34,947 nt of DNA from CAZDCZ01 sp964504155 (GTDB lineage: Bacteria > Bacteroidota > Bacteroidia > Bacteroidales > UBA12077): the NCBI GenBank assembly GCA_964504155.1, contig CAZDCZ010000027.1:1-34947 (forward strand). The letters are read 5' to 3'. Under the pieces are notes generated by a model that worked only from the letters and a program-made list of their open reading frames with translations, was not told the origin of the DNA and did not search any database. Position numbers and translations under genes: made by a program. Shown here piece by piece: positions 15,359 to 23,974 of this stretch (its first letter is position 1; each line of letters begins with the position of its first letter).

Positions 15359-16444
15359 CTACAAACCACTTTCTTTTAAACGTTCGGCATTTTCTGCCAT
15401 TTGCAGTTTTTCTATTATTTCTACAATATCGCCATTAATAATTGCCGGGAGATTATATAAAGTAAGGTTTATTCTATGATCGGTAACTCGTCCTTGAGGA
15501 TAATTATATGTTCGGATTTTCGCTGACCTGTCGCCTGTTGACACCATAGTTTTTCTCTTCGATGATATTTCGTCGAGATATTTCTGATGTTCCATATTAT
15601 ATAAACGAGAACGTAATTCTGTTGTAGCCTTAGCTAAGTTTTTTATCTGCGATTTTTCATCCTGACAAGTAACTACAATTCCGGTAGGAATATGTGTTAA
15701 TCGAATAGCCGAATATGTTGTATTAACCGATTGCCCACCTGGTCCCGAAGAGCAATATGTATCTTTCTTAATATCCGATTGTTTTAAGTCAATATCGAAT
15801 TCTTCTGCTTCGGGCAAAACAGCAACTGTTGCAGCAGATGTATGTACTCTTCCTTGAGTTTCGGTTTGTGGAACTCTTTGTACCCTATGTACTCCTGATT
15901 CGTATTTCAATATTCCATACACCCCATTGCCGGATACTTTCATAACAATTTCTTTGTACCCACCAATAGTTCCTTCGCTTAAATGAGTAACTTCAAATTT
16001 CCATTTTTTGTTTTCACAAAATTTCTGATACATACGAAATAAATCGCCTGCAAAAATACTTGCTTCATCTCCTCCTGTTCCTGCTCTTATCTCGAGTATT
16101 GCATTTTTTTCGTCTTCAGGATCCTTAGGAATTAATAAAAATCTTATTTTCTCTTCTAAGTGTTTTATATTTTCTTCGTAATCATCGAGTTCGAGCTTAG
16201 CCATTTCTTTCAACTCGGCATCTTTCTCGTTAGACAAAATATCTTTAGCTGTATCGATATTACTTAATAATTCTTTAAATTCGATATAAGTTTCAACTAG
16301 AGGTTCGAGGTCTTTATATTCCTTAGTTAACTTTACATATCTTTTCATATCGGATATTATATCCGGATCGGTAATTAGTTGTCCAATTTCTTCAAATCTT
16401 AGCCGAACACCTTCCAATTTTTCTACAATCATGCTTTTACTCAT
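15359..16444 (-). CDS. prfA: Peptide chain release factor 1
   Basis: Recognises UAA and UAG in the ribosomal A site and triggers peptide release. The 361 residues are standard. The GGQ motif is at 236-238 within SSGPGGQSVNTTYSAIRLTH. The codon-reading tripeptide, usually PxT in RF1, is PQT (192-194) in VQRVPQTETQGRVHTSA. The presence of PxT rather than SPF identifies RF1 rather than RF2. It lies between purM and pyrF; 113 bases separate it from purM. Confidence 0.96.
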   Translation of the reverse strand: MSKSMIVEKLEGVRLRFEEIGQLITDPDIISDMKRYVKLTKEYKDLEPLVETYIEFKELLSNIDTAKDILSNEKDAELKEMAKLELDDYEENIKHLEEKIRFLLIPKDPEDEKNAILEIRAGTGGDEASIFAGDLFRMYQKFCENKKWKFEVTHLSEGTIGGYKEIVMKVSGNGVYGILKYESGVHRVQRVPQTETQGRVHTSAATVAVLPEAEEFDIDLKQSDIKKDTYCSSGPGGQSVNTTYSAIRLTHIPTGIVVTCQDEKSQIKNLAKATTELRSRLYNMEHQKYLDEISSKRKTMVSTGDRSAKIRTYNYPQGRVTDHRINLTLYNLPAIINGDIVEIIEKLQMAENAERLKESGL

Positions 16445-16557
16445 AGCTATATATTTTTGTTATGACAAGTATATATTATTCGTTCGATATACGAAGCAAT
16501 ATTTTATTTACCCAAAAAACTAATCAAAGATTTTTATTTTTTTTCTAATTAAATAAT

Positions 16558-17736
16558 CTAATCGTAATTAAACTCGCCAAACTCACTTTTTATGGTAAGG
16601 CTTTTTGTTTTTGTTTTTGCTTTTTTACATTTACCTATAATTTTAGCATCTATACCATATTCTTTTGCGATATTAATAATGTCGTCGGCAAATTCAGGAT
16701 ACACATAAATTTCGAATCTATGCCCCATATTAAACACTTTATACATTTCGCTCCATGAAGTTTTCGATTCTTTCTGAATTATTCTAAACAATTCGGGTAA
16801 TTCAAACATATTATCTTTTACAATATGTAAATCATCGACAAAATGAAGCACTTTTGTTTGTGCTCCACCCGAACAATGCACCATACCATGAATAAAAGAA
16901 CGATAATTCTCGAGTATATCTTTTATCACAGGAGCATAAGTTCTGGTTGGTGATAATACAAGTTTTCCTGCATCTATACCAAGTTTTTCTATATTATCGG
17001 TTAATTTATAATTACCTGAATAAACAAATTCTGTGGGTAAAGAATTATTATAACTTTCGGGATATTTTTGAGCAAGATACTTTGCAAAAACATCATGTCT
17101 GGCGGATGTTAAACCATTACTTCCCATACCTCCGTTATATTCGTGCTCGTATTTTGCTTTTCCGCTCGACGATAAGCCTATAATAACATCACCATCCTGA
17201 ATATTTTTATTATCGATAACATTTTTTCGTGGCAAACGGGCTGCTACAGTAGAATCTACAATTATTGTGCGAACTAAATCGCCAACATCAGCAGTTTCTC
17301 CTCCTGTTGAATATATTCCAATTCCTAGTTTTCTGAGTTCGGCTAATAATTCCTCGGTTCCATTAATAATAGCAGATATTACTTCTCCCGGAATAAGATT
17401 TTTATTTCTTCCAATAGTAGAAGACAATAATATATTTTCGGTAACACCTACACAAAGCAAATCGTCGAGATTCATAATTATTGCATCTTGTGCAATACCT
17501 TTCCAAACTGACAAATCCCCGGTTTCTTTCCAATACATATATGCAAGCGCTGATTTAGTACCTGCACCATCGGCATGCATAATATTACAAAACTCTTTAT
17601 CTCCGCCTAAAATATCGGGAATAATTTTACAAAAAGCTTTAGGATACAATCCTTTATCGACATTTTTTATGGCATTATGCACATCTTCTTTCGAAGCAGA
17701 AACTCCTCTTAAATCGTATCTAGATTTTGTTGTCAT
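16558..17736 (-). CDS. purM: Phosphoribosylformylglycinamidine cyclo-ligase (AIR synthase), long Bacteroidota form
   Basis: Closes the imidazole ring of FGAM to give AIR in purine synthesis, using ATP. At 392 residues it is longer than the E. coli type (about 345) and begins with the SRYDLRGVSASKEDVH segment I associate with Bacteroidota PurM. HADGAGTKS (54-62), MNLDDLLCVG (88-97), STGGETADVGD and GLSSSGK are the PurM/PurL superfamily nucleotide and substrate motifs. First gene of the purM-prfA-pyrF row. A TAATTTTG box lies 26 bases upstream. Confidence 0.9.
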   Translation of the reverse strand: MTTKSRYDLRGVSASKEDVHNAIKNVDKGLYPKAFCKIIPDILGGDKEFCNIMHADGAGTKSALAYMYWKETGDLSVWKGIAQDAIIMNLDDLLCVGVTENILLSSTIGRNKNLIPGEVISAIINGTEELLAELRKLGIGIYSTGGETADVGDLVRTIIVDSTVAARLPRKNVIDNKNIQDGDVIIGLSSSGKAKYEHEYNGGMGSNGLTSARHDVFAKYLAQKYPESYNNSLPTEFVYSGNYKLTDNIEKLGIDAGKLVLSPTRTYAPVIKDILENYRSFIHGMVHCSGGAQTKVLHFVDDLHIVKDNMFELPELFRIIQKESKTSWSEMYKVFNMGHRFEIYVYPEFADDIINIAKEYGIDAKIIGKCKKAKTKTKSLTIKSEFGEFNYD

Positions 17737-17761
17737 AGAAAAGAAATATTATAGGTTTTTG

Positions 17762-17769
17762 CAAAATTA
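17762..17769 (-). promoter_or_regulatory. Putative -7 box of purM
   Basis: Minus-strand TAATTTTG, 26 bases before the ATG, would give a very short leader. No -33 TTG at the right spacing was found. Confidence 0.45.
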
Positions 17770-17892
17770 ATATCTAAAAACTAAAATCCGTTACTTTTTT
17801 AAAAATTCTTTTTTTTATTCTAAGATTAAAAAAACACAACACTCGAAAGAATACATCATCACACTTCGTTATTAATAAAACAAAAAATGGTT

Positions 17893-18169
17893 TTATTAAC
17901 CTGAGTTCGGTGTAAGATACGACACACAGAAAATCAAAAGCGTATTAGATTTGTATTTGAAATCAAGCAGTAATAATGGGTTATTTCAATCAATTTTAAG
18001 TGCAAAGATGATGTGTTTTTGGCTTTTCCGCTTGGCAAATTTCATTAATTAGCCCATATACTTCGCAAAATCCTTCTGAATTATCCCAATAGTACTGCAA
18101 GTATTTGTCTTGTATATGAACTAATTAATTGAAACTGTGTACAAAGCTTACATCGAACTCAGATTATTA
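17893..18169. mobile_element. 265-bp MITE-like element with 6-bp target duplication (family B)
   Basis: Terminal inverted repeats CTGAGTTCGGTGTAAG (17901-17916) and CTTACATCGAACTCAG (18147-18162) match at 15 of 16. The element (17899-18163) is flanked by TTATTA on both sides (17893-17898 and 18164-18169). The minus strand has an open stretch of about 40 codons ending in TAA at 17996-17998 (...YLQYYWDNSEGFCEVYG...) without an ATG, possibly a remnant of a carried gene. There is no transposase. It occupies most of the 484-base gap between purM and the sulfotransferase gene; 17770-17892 shows nothing I recognise. Confidence 0.8.
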
Positions 18170-18171
18170 GC

Positions 18172-18179
18172 TATATTTG
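18172..18179 (+). promoter_or_regulatory. Putative -7 box of the sulfotransferase-like gene
   Basis: TATATTTG lies two bases after the right target duplication of the neighbouring element, 41 bases before the ATG. Any -33 contact would fall inside the element's right terminal repeat. Confidence 0.45.
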
Positions 18180-18220
18180 TATTTTAAACATTAATAAATA
18201 TCTTAATATCTACATAATTA

Positions 18221-19207
18221 ATGGACGGAAAAGTAATTATAAAAACTCTTTTAAAAGGTATTCACAAACATAAGAAACAAAATAACGACATCTTTATTTT
18301 TACCTTACCTCGAACAGGCTCTACTTTATTATCGGAGATATTAAATACCAATAGCAAAGTAAAAACAGCAAGCGAATCTTTTGCTCTTAACAATAGCAAC
18401 AAACAAATATTGTTAAAATACTTCGATACAAATTTCCTGTCGGAAAGATATACAGATACAAGCAATAATGAATTTCGAGCTTTAATTAGATATATAGACG
18501 ATATATCGAAAGGAAAAACTTGGAATAGCTATTATTGGAGTGATTTTAAAAGCCATTTTCATAATTTTAAAACTAACCGAACTGTTTTTAAAACACATAA
18601 AATTACTTATCAGTTCGATAATATTATGAATCATTATAAAGATGATTTTGCTTTATATCTGGTAAGACATCCTATTTCTCATAGTTTTTCGCGAATTAGA
18701 AATAATTGGGATACTTACATAAAACAATATTTAGAATCGGGAAAAATAAAAAACCAAATATCGTCTGAAAACCAATTAAAAATATCAGATATTTTAACTA
18801 CCGGTTCGCTATTAGATAAATTTGTTCTAAGTTGGTGTTTAGAAAACTTCGTGTTCTTTAAAAAATTACAAAACAACACTCTTCCAAAAAATATACTACC
18901 TGTTACATACGAGAATTTGGTTCTTAATCCTGAAAAAACTATAAAAAATATTTGTTTGCGCTCAAATATTGAATATTCCAACAAGATGGTAAAATTATTA
19001 AATTCTCCATCAAAAGGCATTGTACACAGCACAAATAAAACAAAAGAACAAATTACTCTTGGAAATAAAAGTTTTATATTATCGAATTGGAGAGAAAAGA
19101 TTTCTAAAGAAGAAGAAAGAAAAGCATTTGAAATTTTGGATTTATTTGATTTTAACTTCTATTCGTTCCAGAACGATATGCCACAAAAAGAACTTCAAAT
19201 TTTTTAA
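18221..19207 (+). CDS. Sulfotransferase-like protein
   Basis: A 328-residue protein resembling PAPS-dependent sulfotransferases. FIFTLPRTGSTLLSEIL carries the 5'-phosphosulfate loop (Pro30-Arg-Thr-Gly-Ser-Thr35), and YLVRHPISHSFSRIRNNW (147-163) carries the 3'-phosphate motif with Arg149 and Ser157. No signal peptide or membrane segment is visible, so it should be cytoplasmic. The acceptor could be a glycan, lipid or small molecule and cannot be inferred. It stands alone on the + strand among minus-strand genes, directly beside a mobile element, and has no sulfate-activation genes nearby, so it is a good candidate for an acquired accessory gene. Its base composition looks as AT-rich as its neighbours. 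Confidence 0.75.
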   Translation: MDGKVIIKTLLKGIHKHKKQNNDIFIFTLPRTGSTLLSEILNTNSKVKTASESFALNNSNKQILLKYFDTNFLSERYTDTSNNEFRALIRYIDDISKGKTWNSYYWSDFKSHFHNFKTNRTVFKTHKITYQFDNIMNHYKDDFALYLVRHPISHSFSRIRNNWDTYIKQYLESGKIKNQISSENQLKISDILTTGSLLDKFVLSWCLENFVFFKKLQNNTLPKNILPVTYENLVLNPEKTIKNICLRSNIEYSNKMVKLLNSPSKGIVHSTNKTKEQITLGNKSFILSNWREKISKEEERKAFEILDLFDFNFYSFQNDMPQKELQIF

Positions 19208-19295
19208 GAATTACACTCTACAAAAATCCTTAATCTATAAAATTTGTAAATACTAAACAAATTATTTCAATTATAAAATTTGAAAAACTCACAAA

Positions 19296-19329
19296 TAAAA
19301 AGGTGCAATACAAAATATGTACTGCACCT
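19296..19329 (-). terminator. Intrinsic terminator of the PorE-like gene
   Basis: AGGTGCAATAC / GTACTGCACCT (19301-19311 with 19319-19329) has one internal mismatch and is followed by TTTTTAT on the minus strand, 24 bases after the stop. Confidence 0.82.
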
Positions 19330-19353
19330 AATATATATATAATTTAAAAAACC

Positions 19354-21333
19354 CTATTTCATTTGCGGTTTATATTCCATTGAAATAACTTTAAATTCTG
19401 TTCTTCGATTTACCTGATACGCAGCTTCTTGTTGCTCTTCGGTTTCCAGTTCATCAATAAACTCAGGTGTTAATTCCCTCCCAACAGCAAGGAAAGAATA
19501 TTTTGCAGCAACTTTTGCATCAACAATTTTTGGTTTTGTTGCAGCATATCCTTTTGCTCGGAGTCTTGCAGGCTCTATTCCTTTTTCGATAAGGTAATTA
19601 ACAACAGATTGAGCACGTTTTTGCGACAACTCAATATTTGTAACAACAGAACCACGAGAATCGGTATGAGAACGTAACTCGATAACTGCTCTTGGATTAT
19701 CGTTAAGAGTTTCTACTAATTTATTTAAAGCAACCATAGATTCGGGTCTTAGATTCCACTTTGCAAAATCGTAGAATATATTTGGCAATTCAATAGGTTC
19801 TTTTATCGAAGCAAGACTGATTTCGGAAAAGAAAACTTTACTTTCGATTAAATTTCTGGTTGTTTCCTTGTCTTTTCCTGTTAAAAAGCCTTTTTTCGAT
19901 GCTACAAAAACATAGTCGGTATTCGGACGAAGCATAAATTTATAGCCTCCATCATTGCCGGTTTTTGAGCTAAGAGTCATACCATCGCTACCAACAAGTT
20001 TTACAGTAGCTTCAGGCAAAGCACTTCCTGTTTTTTCGTTTTTAATTATTCCTTCAACCGAGAATTTTAATGGAGGAAGTACAAAAGAATAAATTTCATC
20101 GTCTCCATCTCTTGAAGAACTAAAATATCCTCTTTCTTTTTCTTTTTCTATTACAATTCCAAAATCGTCGTAACTAGAATTTATTGGATATCGCATATTT
20201 TCGATTTTCCACGAATTTTTATCTTTCTTTTCGGCTCTAAAAATATCTAAACCCCCCATTCCAATATGATAATCGGACGAAAAATAGAAGGTTCCATCGT
20301 TATGAATAAATGGAAACATCTCGTTTCCGGGAGTATTAATATCGCTACCCATATTAACAGGTTGGCTCCATTCTGCATCTTTTGTTCCTCTTGTAATTTT
20401 CCATATATCGAGCTTACCTTTTCCGCCTGGTATATCAGAAACAAAATATAATGTTAAACCATCTTCTGAAAGAGAAGGATGAGCGACTACCATACTATCG
20501 TTGGCAATATTTATTGGTTCTGCTTTGCTCCATTCTTCTCCATTTTTTACCGATTGGTAAATTGCACATCCTATTGTTTTCTTTTTTTGCACACTGCATC
20601 GAGTAAAAAACATTGTATTATAATCTTTACTCATAGAAACAGCACCTTCTTCTACTTCAGTATTTATATTTTCGTTAAGAGGAACCGGGGTACTCCATTC
20701 GCCTTTTCTATCGCATTTCGACTGAAAAATATCGGAAAAATTAAGACCTGTACCTCCATTAATATCATCTCCTGTAGCTTCTTCGCGCGATGATGTAAAA
20801 TAAATCTCATCGTACTCAGCCTTTGCATAAGCAACACCATACTCGCTTTCTCGAGTATTAAAAAATTTCATATTGGCAACCTTATATCCATTAGGGTTAT
20901 CTATCCATTTTTGCGATAACTCACACGATTTAATTCCATTTTCTCCTCTTTTATCGCCAGGGACAAGTTTTAAATATTCTTTATAATTTTCTATTGCTTC
21001 ATCAAATTTCCGATTTATTTTTAAAGCATCGGCATAATATAGAAATGCCAATGGTTTAGCATTTTCTTTTTTTATTACTTTTTTATACCACATCTCTGCT
21101 TTTTTCGGCTGAGCAGTTAAACGATAACATTCGGCAACCTGAAAAACTATTTTCTTTTTAATATCATTATCGGCAACTTCGCCATAAGCCCTGCGTAACA
21201 TATCAATTGCTTTGAAATATTGCCCACTATTATAAACTTCGTTTGCTTTTGTGTAAACTTTCAATTGTGCATATGAATAATTAAAACTAATTATGCCCAA
21301 TAATACAAAAAGGAATATCTTCTTAACTCTCAT
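19354..21333 (-). CDS. PorE-like OmpA family protein (TPR, beta-propeller, CRD, OmpA domain)
   Basis: The 659 residues have the domain order described for PorE of the type IX secretion system. A signal peptide (1-22, cleavage after SYA) comes first. TPRs at about 24-135 include the repeat FDEAIENYKEYLKLVP. PD40-type propeller blades at about 150-420 include YDEIYFTSSR, LYFVSDIPGGKGKLDIW and FYFSSDYHIGMGGLDIF. A carboxypeptidase-regulatory-like domain (about 430-510) begins FSVEGIIKNEKTGSALPEA. The C-terminal OmpA domain has IELRSHTDSRG and NRRTEFKV. It should link the outer membrane to peptidoglycan. Unlike a lipoprotein it shows no lipobox cysteine. Paralogues of this architecture are common in Bacteroidota, so being the true secretion-system PorE is not proven. 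It has its own terminator. Confidence 0.8.
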   Translation of the reverse strand: MRVKKIFLFVLLGIISFNYSYAQLKVYTKANEVYNSGQYFKAIDMLRRAYGEVADNDIKKKIVFQVAECYRLTAQPKKAEMWYKKVIKKENAKPLAFLYYADALKINRKFDEAIENYKEYLKLVPGDKRGENGIKSCELSQKWIDNPNGYKVANMKFFNTRESEYGVAYAKAEYDEIYFTSSREEATGDDINGGTGLNFSDIFQSKCDRKGEWSTPVPLNENINTEVEEGAVSMSKDYNTMFFTRCSVQKKKTIGCAIYQSVKNGEEWSKAEPINIANDSMVVAHPSLSEDGLTLYFVSDIPGGKGKLDIWKITRGTKDAEWSQPVNMGSDINTPGNEMFPFIHNDGTFYFSSDYHIGMGGLDIFRAEKKDKNSWKIENMRYPINSSYDDFGIVIEKEKERGYFSSSRDGDDEIYSFVLPPLKFSVEGIIKNEKTGSALPEATVKLVGSDGMTLSSKTGNDGGYKFMLRPNTDYVFVASKKGFLTGKDKETTRNLIESKVFFSEISLASIKEPIELPNIFYDFAKWNLRPESMVALNKLVETLNDNPRAVIELRSHTDSRGSVVTNIELSQKRAQSVVNYLIEKGIEPARLRAKGYAATKPKIVDAKVAAKYSFLAVGRELTPEFIDELETEEQQEAAYQVNRRTEFKVISMEYKPQMK

Positions 21334-21542
21334 TCTTCTGATATTTAATTAAACTAAATATATAAATGTAAAAGTAATTTATTTTATATAAAATTAAAAA
21401 TTGAATAGTTTATTTCGCTAAAATGATATTTTTTTTCGGAATCAGCAATATTCTAAAATTACAAATTTCTACCACACAATCACTTTTTTTTGCAGTGGAA
21501 CGAAGGAATATTCATGCAAGAGATTTTTAATTCAAAATATTT

Positions 21543-23732
21543 TTATCGAGTAAACAAGATCTCTCGATATTTTGGAAATGGCCACATTTCGTCATCAATA
21601 AGTAATTCAAGTTTATCTATATTATACCGTATTTTATCGAAACGAGTAACTACATTAAAAGAATACTCTTTAGCAAGTTCAACAACATTGCTAATCTTAT
21701 TTGCTTTTTTCCGTGCTTCTATCAATTCTTCAACATTTTTTTTTATACTATTGATATGATTTGAAATTTCGTTAATAGTACTCAACTGAGTTTTTGCAAG
21801 AGATTTATATTCATTTTCGGGAAATAAACTTTTTAAACCTTTAACATTTTCGATTAATACATTCTGGTATTTAATAGCTGTTGGTATAATATGATTAATG
21901 GCTAAATCGCCAAGTACACGAGCTTCTATTTGCACTTTCTTAGTATATATCTCTAAACGAATATTATAACGAGCATCTAGTTCTCTATTAGACAAGACCA
22001 TAGCTTCGTTAAAGATTTTTTTTGTATTAGAAGACACAAAAGCTTGTAAAGCAGTCGGGATATTAACAATATTATTAAGTCCTCTTTTTTTTGCTTCATC
22101 AATCCATTCATTAGAATATCCATTTCCTTCGAAGCGAATTTTTTGTGATTTAATAATATATTTTTTCAATATCTGAAAAATTGCTTCGTCTTTTTTTACC
22201 TCTTTATTTATTAATTCATCAACATCAGTCTTGAATTTTTTTAATTGACGTCCAACAACAGTATTAAGCGTAATCATAGGAGAAGCTACATTTGCCGAAG
22301 AACCAACAGCACGAAATTCGAATCGATTACCTGTAAAAGCAAATGGTGATGTACGGTTTCTATCGGTATTATCGAGCAATATTTCGGGTATTTTACCAAC
22401 ATCAAGTTTAAGTTCTGTTTTTTCGTCGGGCGACATTTTTTTATTTGTAACTCTTTTGGCCAACTGATCTAACATAGCCGACAACTGAGATCCAATAAAA
22501 ACAGACATTATAGCAGGAGGAGCTTCACTTGCGCCTAAACGATACTCGTTCCCGGAAATAGCAATACTTGAGCGTAACAAATCGGCATTCTCGCAAACTG
22601 CCATTATTGTATTTACTAAAAATGTTAAAAATTTAAGATTACTTTTAGGAGTTTTTCCGGGAGCCAACAAGTTACTTCCTGTATTCGTTAATAACGACCA
22701 ATTATTATGTTTTCCCGAACCATTTATTCCTTTAAAAGGTTTCTCGTGAAAAAGAACTCTAAAATGATGACGTTTAGCTACACGTTTCATCACTGTCATT
22801 AGTAACTGATTATGATCGGTCGCCAAATTTGCCTCTTCAAAAATAGGAGCACATTCGAACTGATTTGGAGCAACTTCGTTATGTCGAGTTTTAATAGGAA
22901 TTCCTAATTTGTATGCTTCAATCTCGAAATCGCGCATAAAATTAGTTACTCTAGTAGATATAGAACCAAAATAATGATCGCTAAGTTGTTGATCTTTTGG
23001 AGATGCATGACCTATTAAGGTACGTCCTGTAAGATCAATGTCGGGACGAGCAGAATAAAAAGCACTGTCGATAAGAAAATATTCTTGTTCCCATCCCAAA
23101 GTAACAATTACTTTCGATACATTTTTGTCGAAGTATTGACAAACATTAGTAGCTGCTTTATCTATATAATTTAGTGATTTTAATAATGGTGTTTTATAAT
23201 CGAGAGCTTCACCGGTATATGAAACAAATATTGTAGGAATACACAGGGTGTTTCCATAAACAAAAGCAGGAGAAGTTGGGTCCCAAGCTGTATATCCACG
23301 TGCTTCGAAAGTATTTCTAATACCTCCACTAGGGAAACTCGATGCATCTGGTTCTTGTTGAACTAACATATTTCCTTGAAAATTTTCTATAACCCCGCCA
23401 TTATCTGCAGGTTCGAAAAAAGCATCGTGTTTCTCGGCTGTTGAACCGCTTAATGGATGAAACCAATGAGTATAATGTGTTGCTTTTCTATCGATAGCCC
23501 ATGATTTCATACCAGAAGCAACCTGATTGGCATATTTTCTGTCAATTTTATTTCCTTTTTCTATTGCTGCCAATACATTTTCGTAGGCTTCTTTCGATAA
23601 ATATTCCTGCATTTTATATTTATCGAACACGTTCTCTCCAAAATATTCAGATGTTTTAACTGCAGGCAATTCTACGTTTATAGATTCACGACGGCTAACT
23701 TCGTCAAGGGCATTAAATCGAATTATAGACAT
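21543..23732 (-). CDS. glnN: Glutamine synthetase type III
   Basis: Makes glutamine from glutamate, ammonia and ATP, the main ammonium-assimilation step. At 729 residues it is the large GSIII form typical of Bacteroidota rather than the roughly 470-residue GSI. Visible motifs are SSFPSGGIRNTFEARGYTAWDPTSP (131-155), LGWEQEYFLID (212-222), RHNEVAPNQFE (283-293) and the ATP-binding NGSGKHNNWS (337-346). SPFAFTGNRFEFRAVGSS carries the glutamate-binding arginines. The long helical C-terminal extension ends near FPKYREILFTR. A TATATTTG box lies 23 bases upstream of the ATG. No intrinsic terminator was seen before the PorE-like gene. Confidence 0.95.
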   Translation of the reverse strand: MSIIRFNALDEVSRRESINVELPAVKTSEYFGENVFDKYKMQEYLSKEAYENVLAAIEKGNKIDRKYANQVASGMKSWAIDRKATHYTHWFHPLSGSTAEKHDAFFEPADNGGVIENFQGNMLVQQEPDASSFPSGGIRNTFEARGYTAWDPTSPAFVYGNTLCIPTIFVSYTGEALDYKTPLLKSLNYIDKAATNVCQYFDKNVSKVIVTLGWEQEYFLIDSAFYSARPDIDLTGRTLIGHASPKDQQLSDHYFGSISTRVTNFMRDFEIEAYKLGIPIKTRHNEVAPNQFECAPIFEEANLATDHNQLLMTVMKRVAKRHHFRVLFHEKPFKGINGSGKHNNWSLLTNTGSNLLAPGKTPKSNLKFLTFLVNTIMAVCENADLLRSSIAISGNEYRLGASEAPPAIMSVFIGSQLSAMLDQLAKRVTNKKMSPDEKTELKLDVGKIPEILLDNTDRNRTSPFAFTGNRFEFRAVGSSANVASPMITLNTVVGRQLKKFKTDVDELINKEVKKDEAIFQILKKYIIKSQKIRFEGNGYSNEWIDEAKKRGLNNIVNIPTALQAFVSSNTKKIFNEAMVLSNRELDARYNIRLEIYTKKVQIEARVLGDLAINHIIPTAIKYQNVLIENVKGLKSLFPENEYKSLAKTQLSTINEISNHINSIKKNVEELIEARKKANKISNVVELAKEYSFNVVTRFDKIRYNIDKLELLIDDEMWPFPKYREILFTR

Positions 23733-23755
23733 ATTTGCGATTTTAAATTATTTTA

Positions 23756-23763
23756 CAAATATA
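23756..23763 (-). promoter_or_regulatory. Putative -7 box of glnN
   Basis: Minus-strand TATATTTG, 23 bases upstream of the ATG, is a perfect -7 match and would give a very short leader. No TTG was found at the -33 distance. Confidence 0.45.
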
Positions 23764-23900
23764 TACTTTTATTTTTTACACCCCCTATTTTCTGTTCTCA
23801 TCTTTCTCTTTTTATTCTTTTTTATTTCTTACCCCACATTTTTATCTTTACTCTCTCGCTATTTATATATTTTTCGGAATTACCATTAATAATCTTTATA

Positions 23901-23929
23901 AAAAAAGGCCCGCTTACCAGCGAGCCTTT
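23901..23929 (-). terminator. Intrinsic terminator of the M20 dipeptidase gene
   Basis: Stem AAAGGCcCGCT / AGCGaGCCTTT (23904-23914 with 23919-23929), one mismatch, loop TACC, followed by a T-run on the minus strand. Confidence 0.85.
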
Positions 23930-23935
23930 CAATAA

Positions 23936-23966
23936 TATTAATCTGAGTTCGAACTCAGGTTATTAA
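23936..23966. mobile_element. 19-bp scar of a family B element with 6-bp duplication
   Basis: CTGAGTTCGAACTCAG (23943-23958) is a perfect 16-bp palindrome made of the two tips of the family B terminal repeats joined at a shared CG. It is flanked by TATTAA on both sides (23936-23941 and 23961-23966). The boundary bases (AC at one end, A at the other, read on the minus strand) are the same as in the 265-bp copy at 17899-18163, so this looks like an almost complete internal deletion. It lies between the dipeptidase stop and its terminator. Confidence 0.7.
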
Positions 23967-23974
23967 CAATTTTT

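Noticed and set aside
17267..17770. 167-codon ORF on + opposite purM
   Set aside because: It mirrors purM codons and has no recognisable protein features; a shadow frame.
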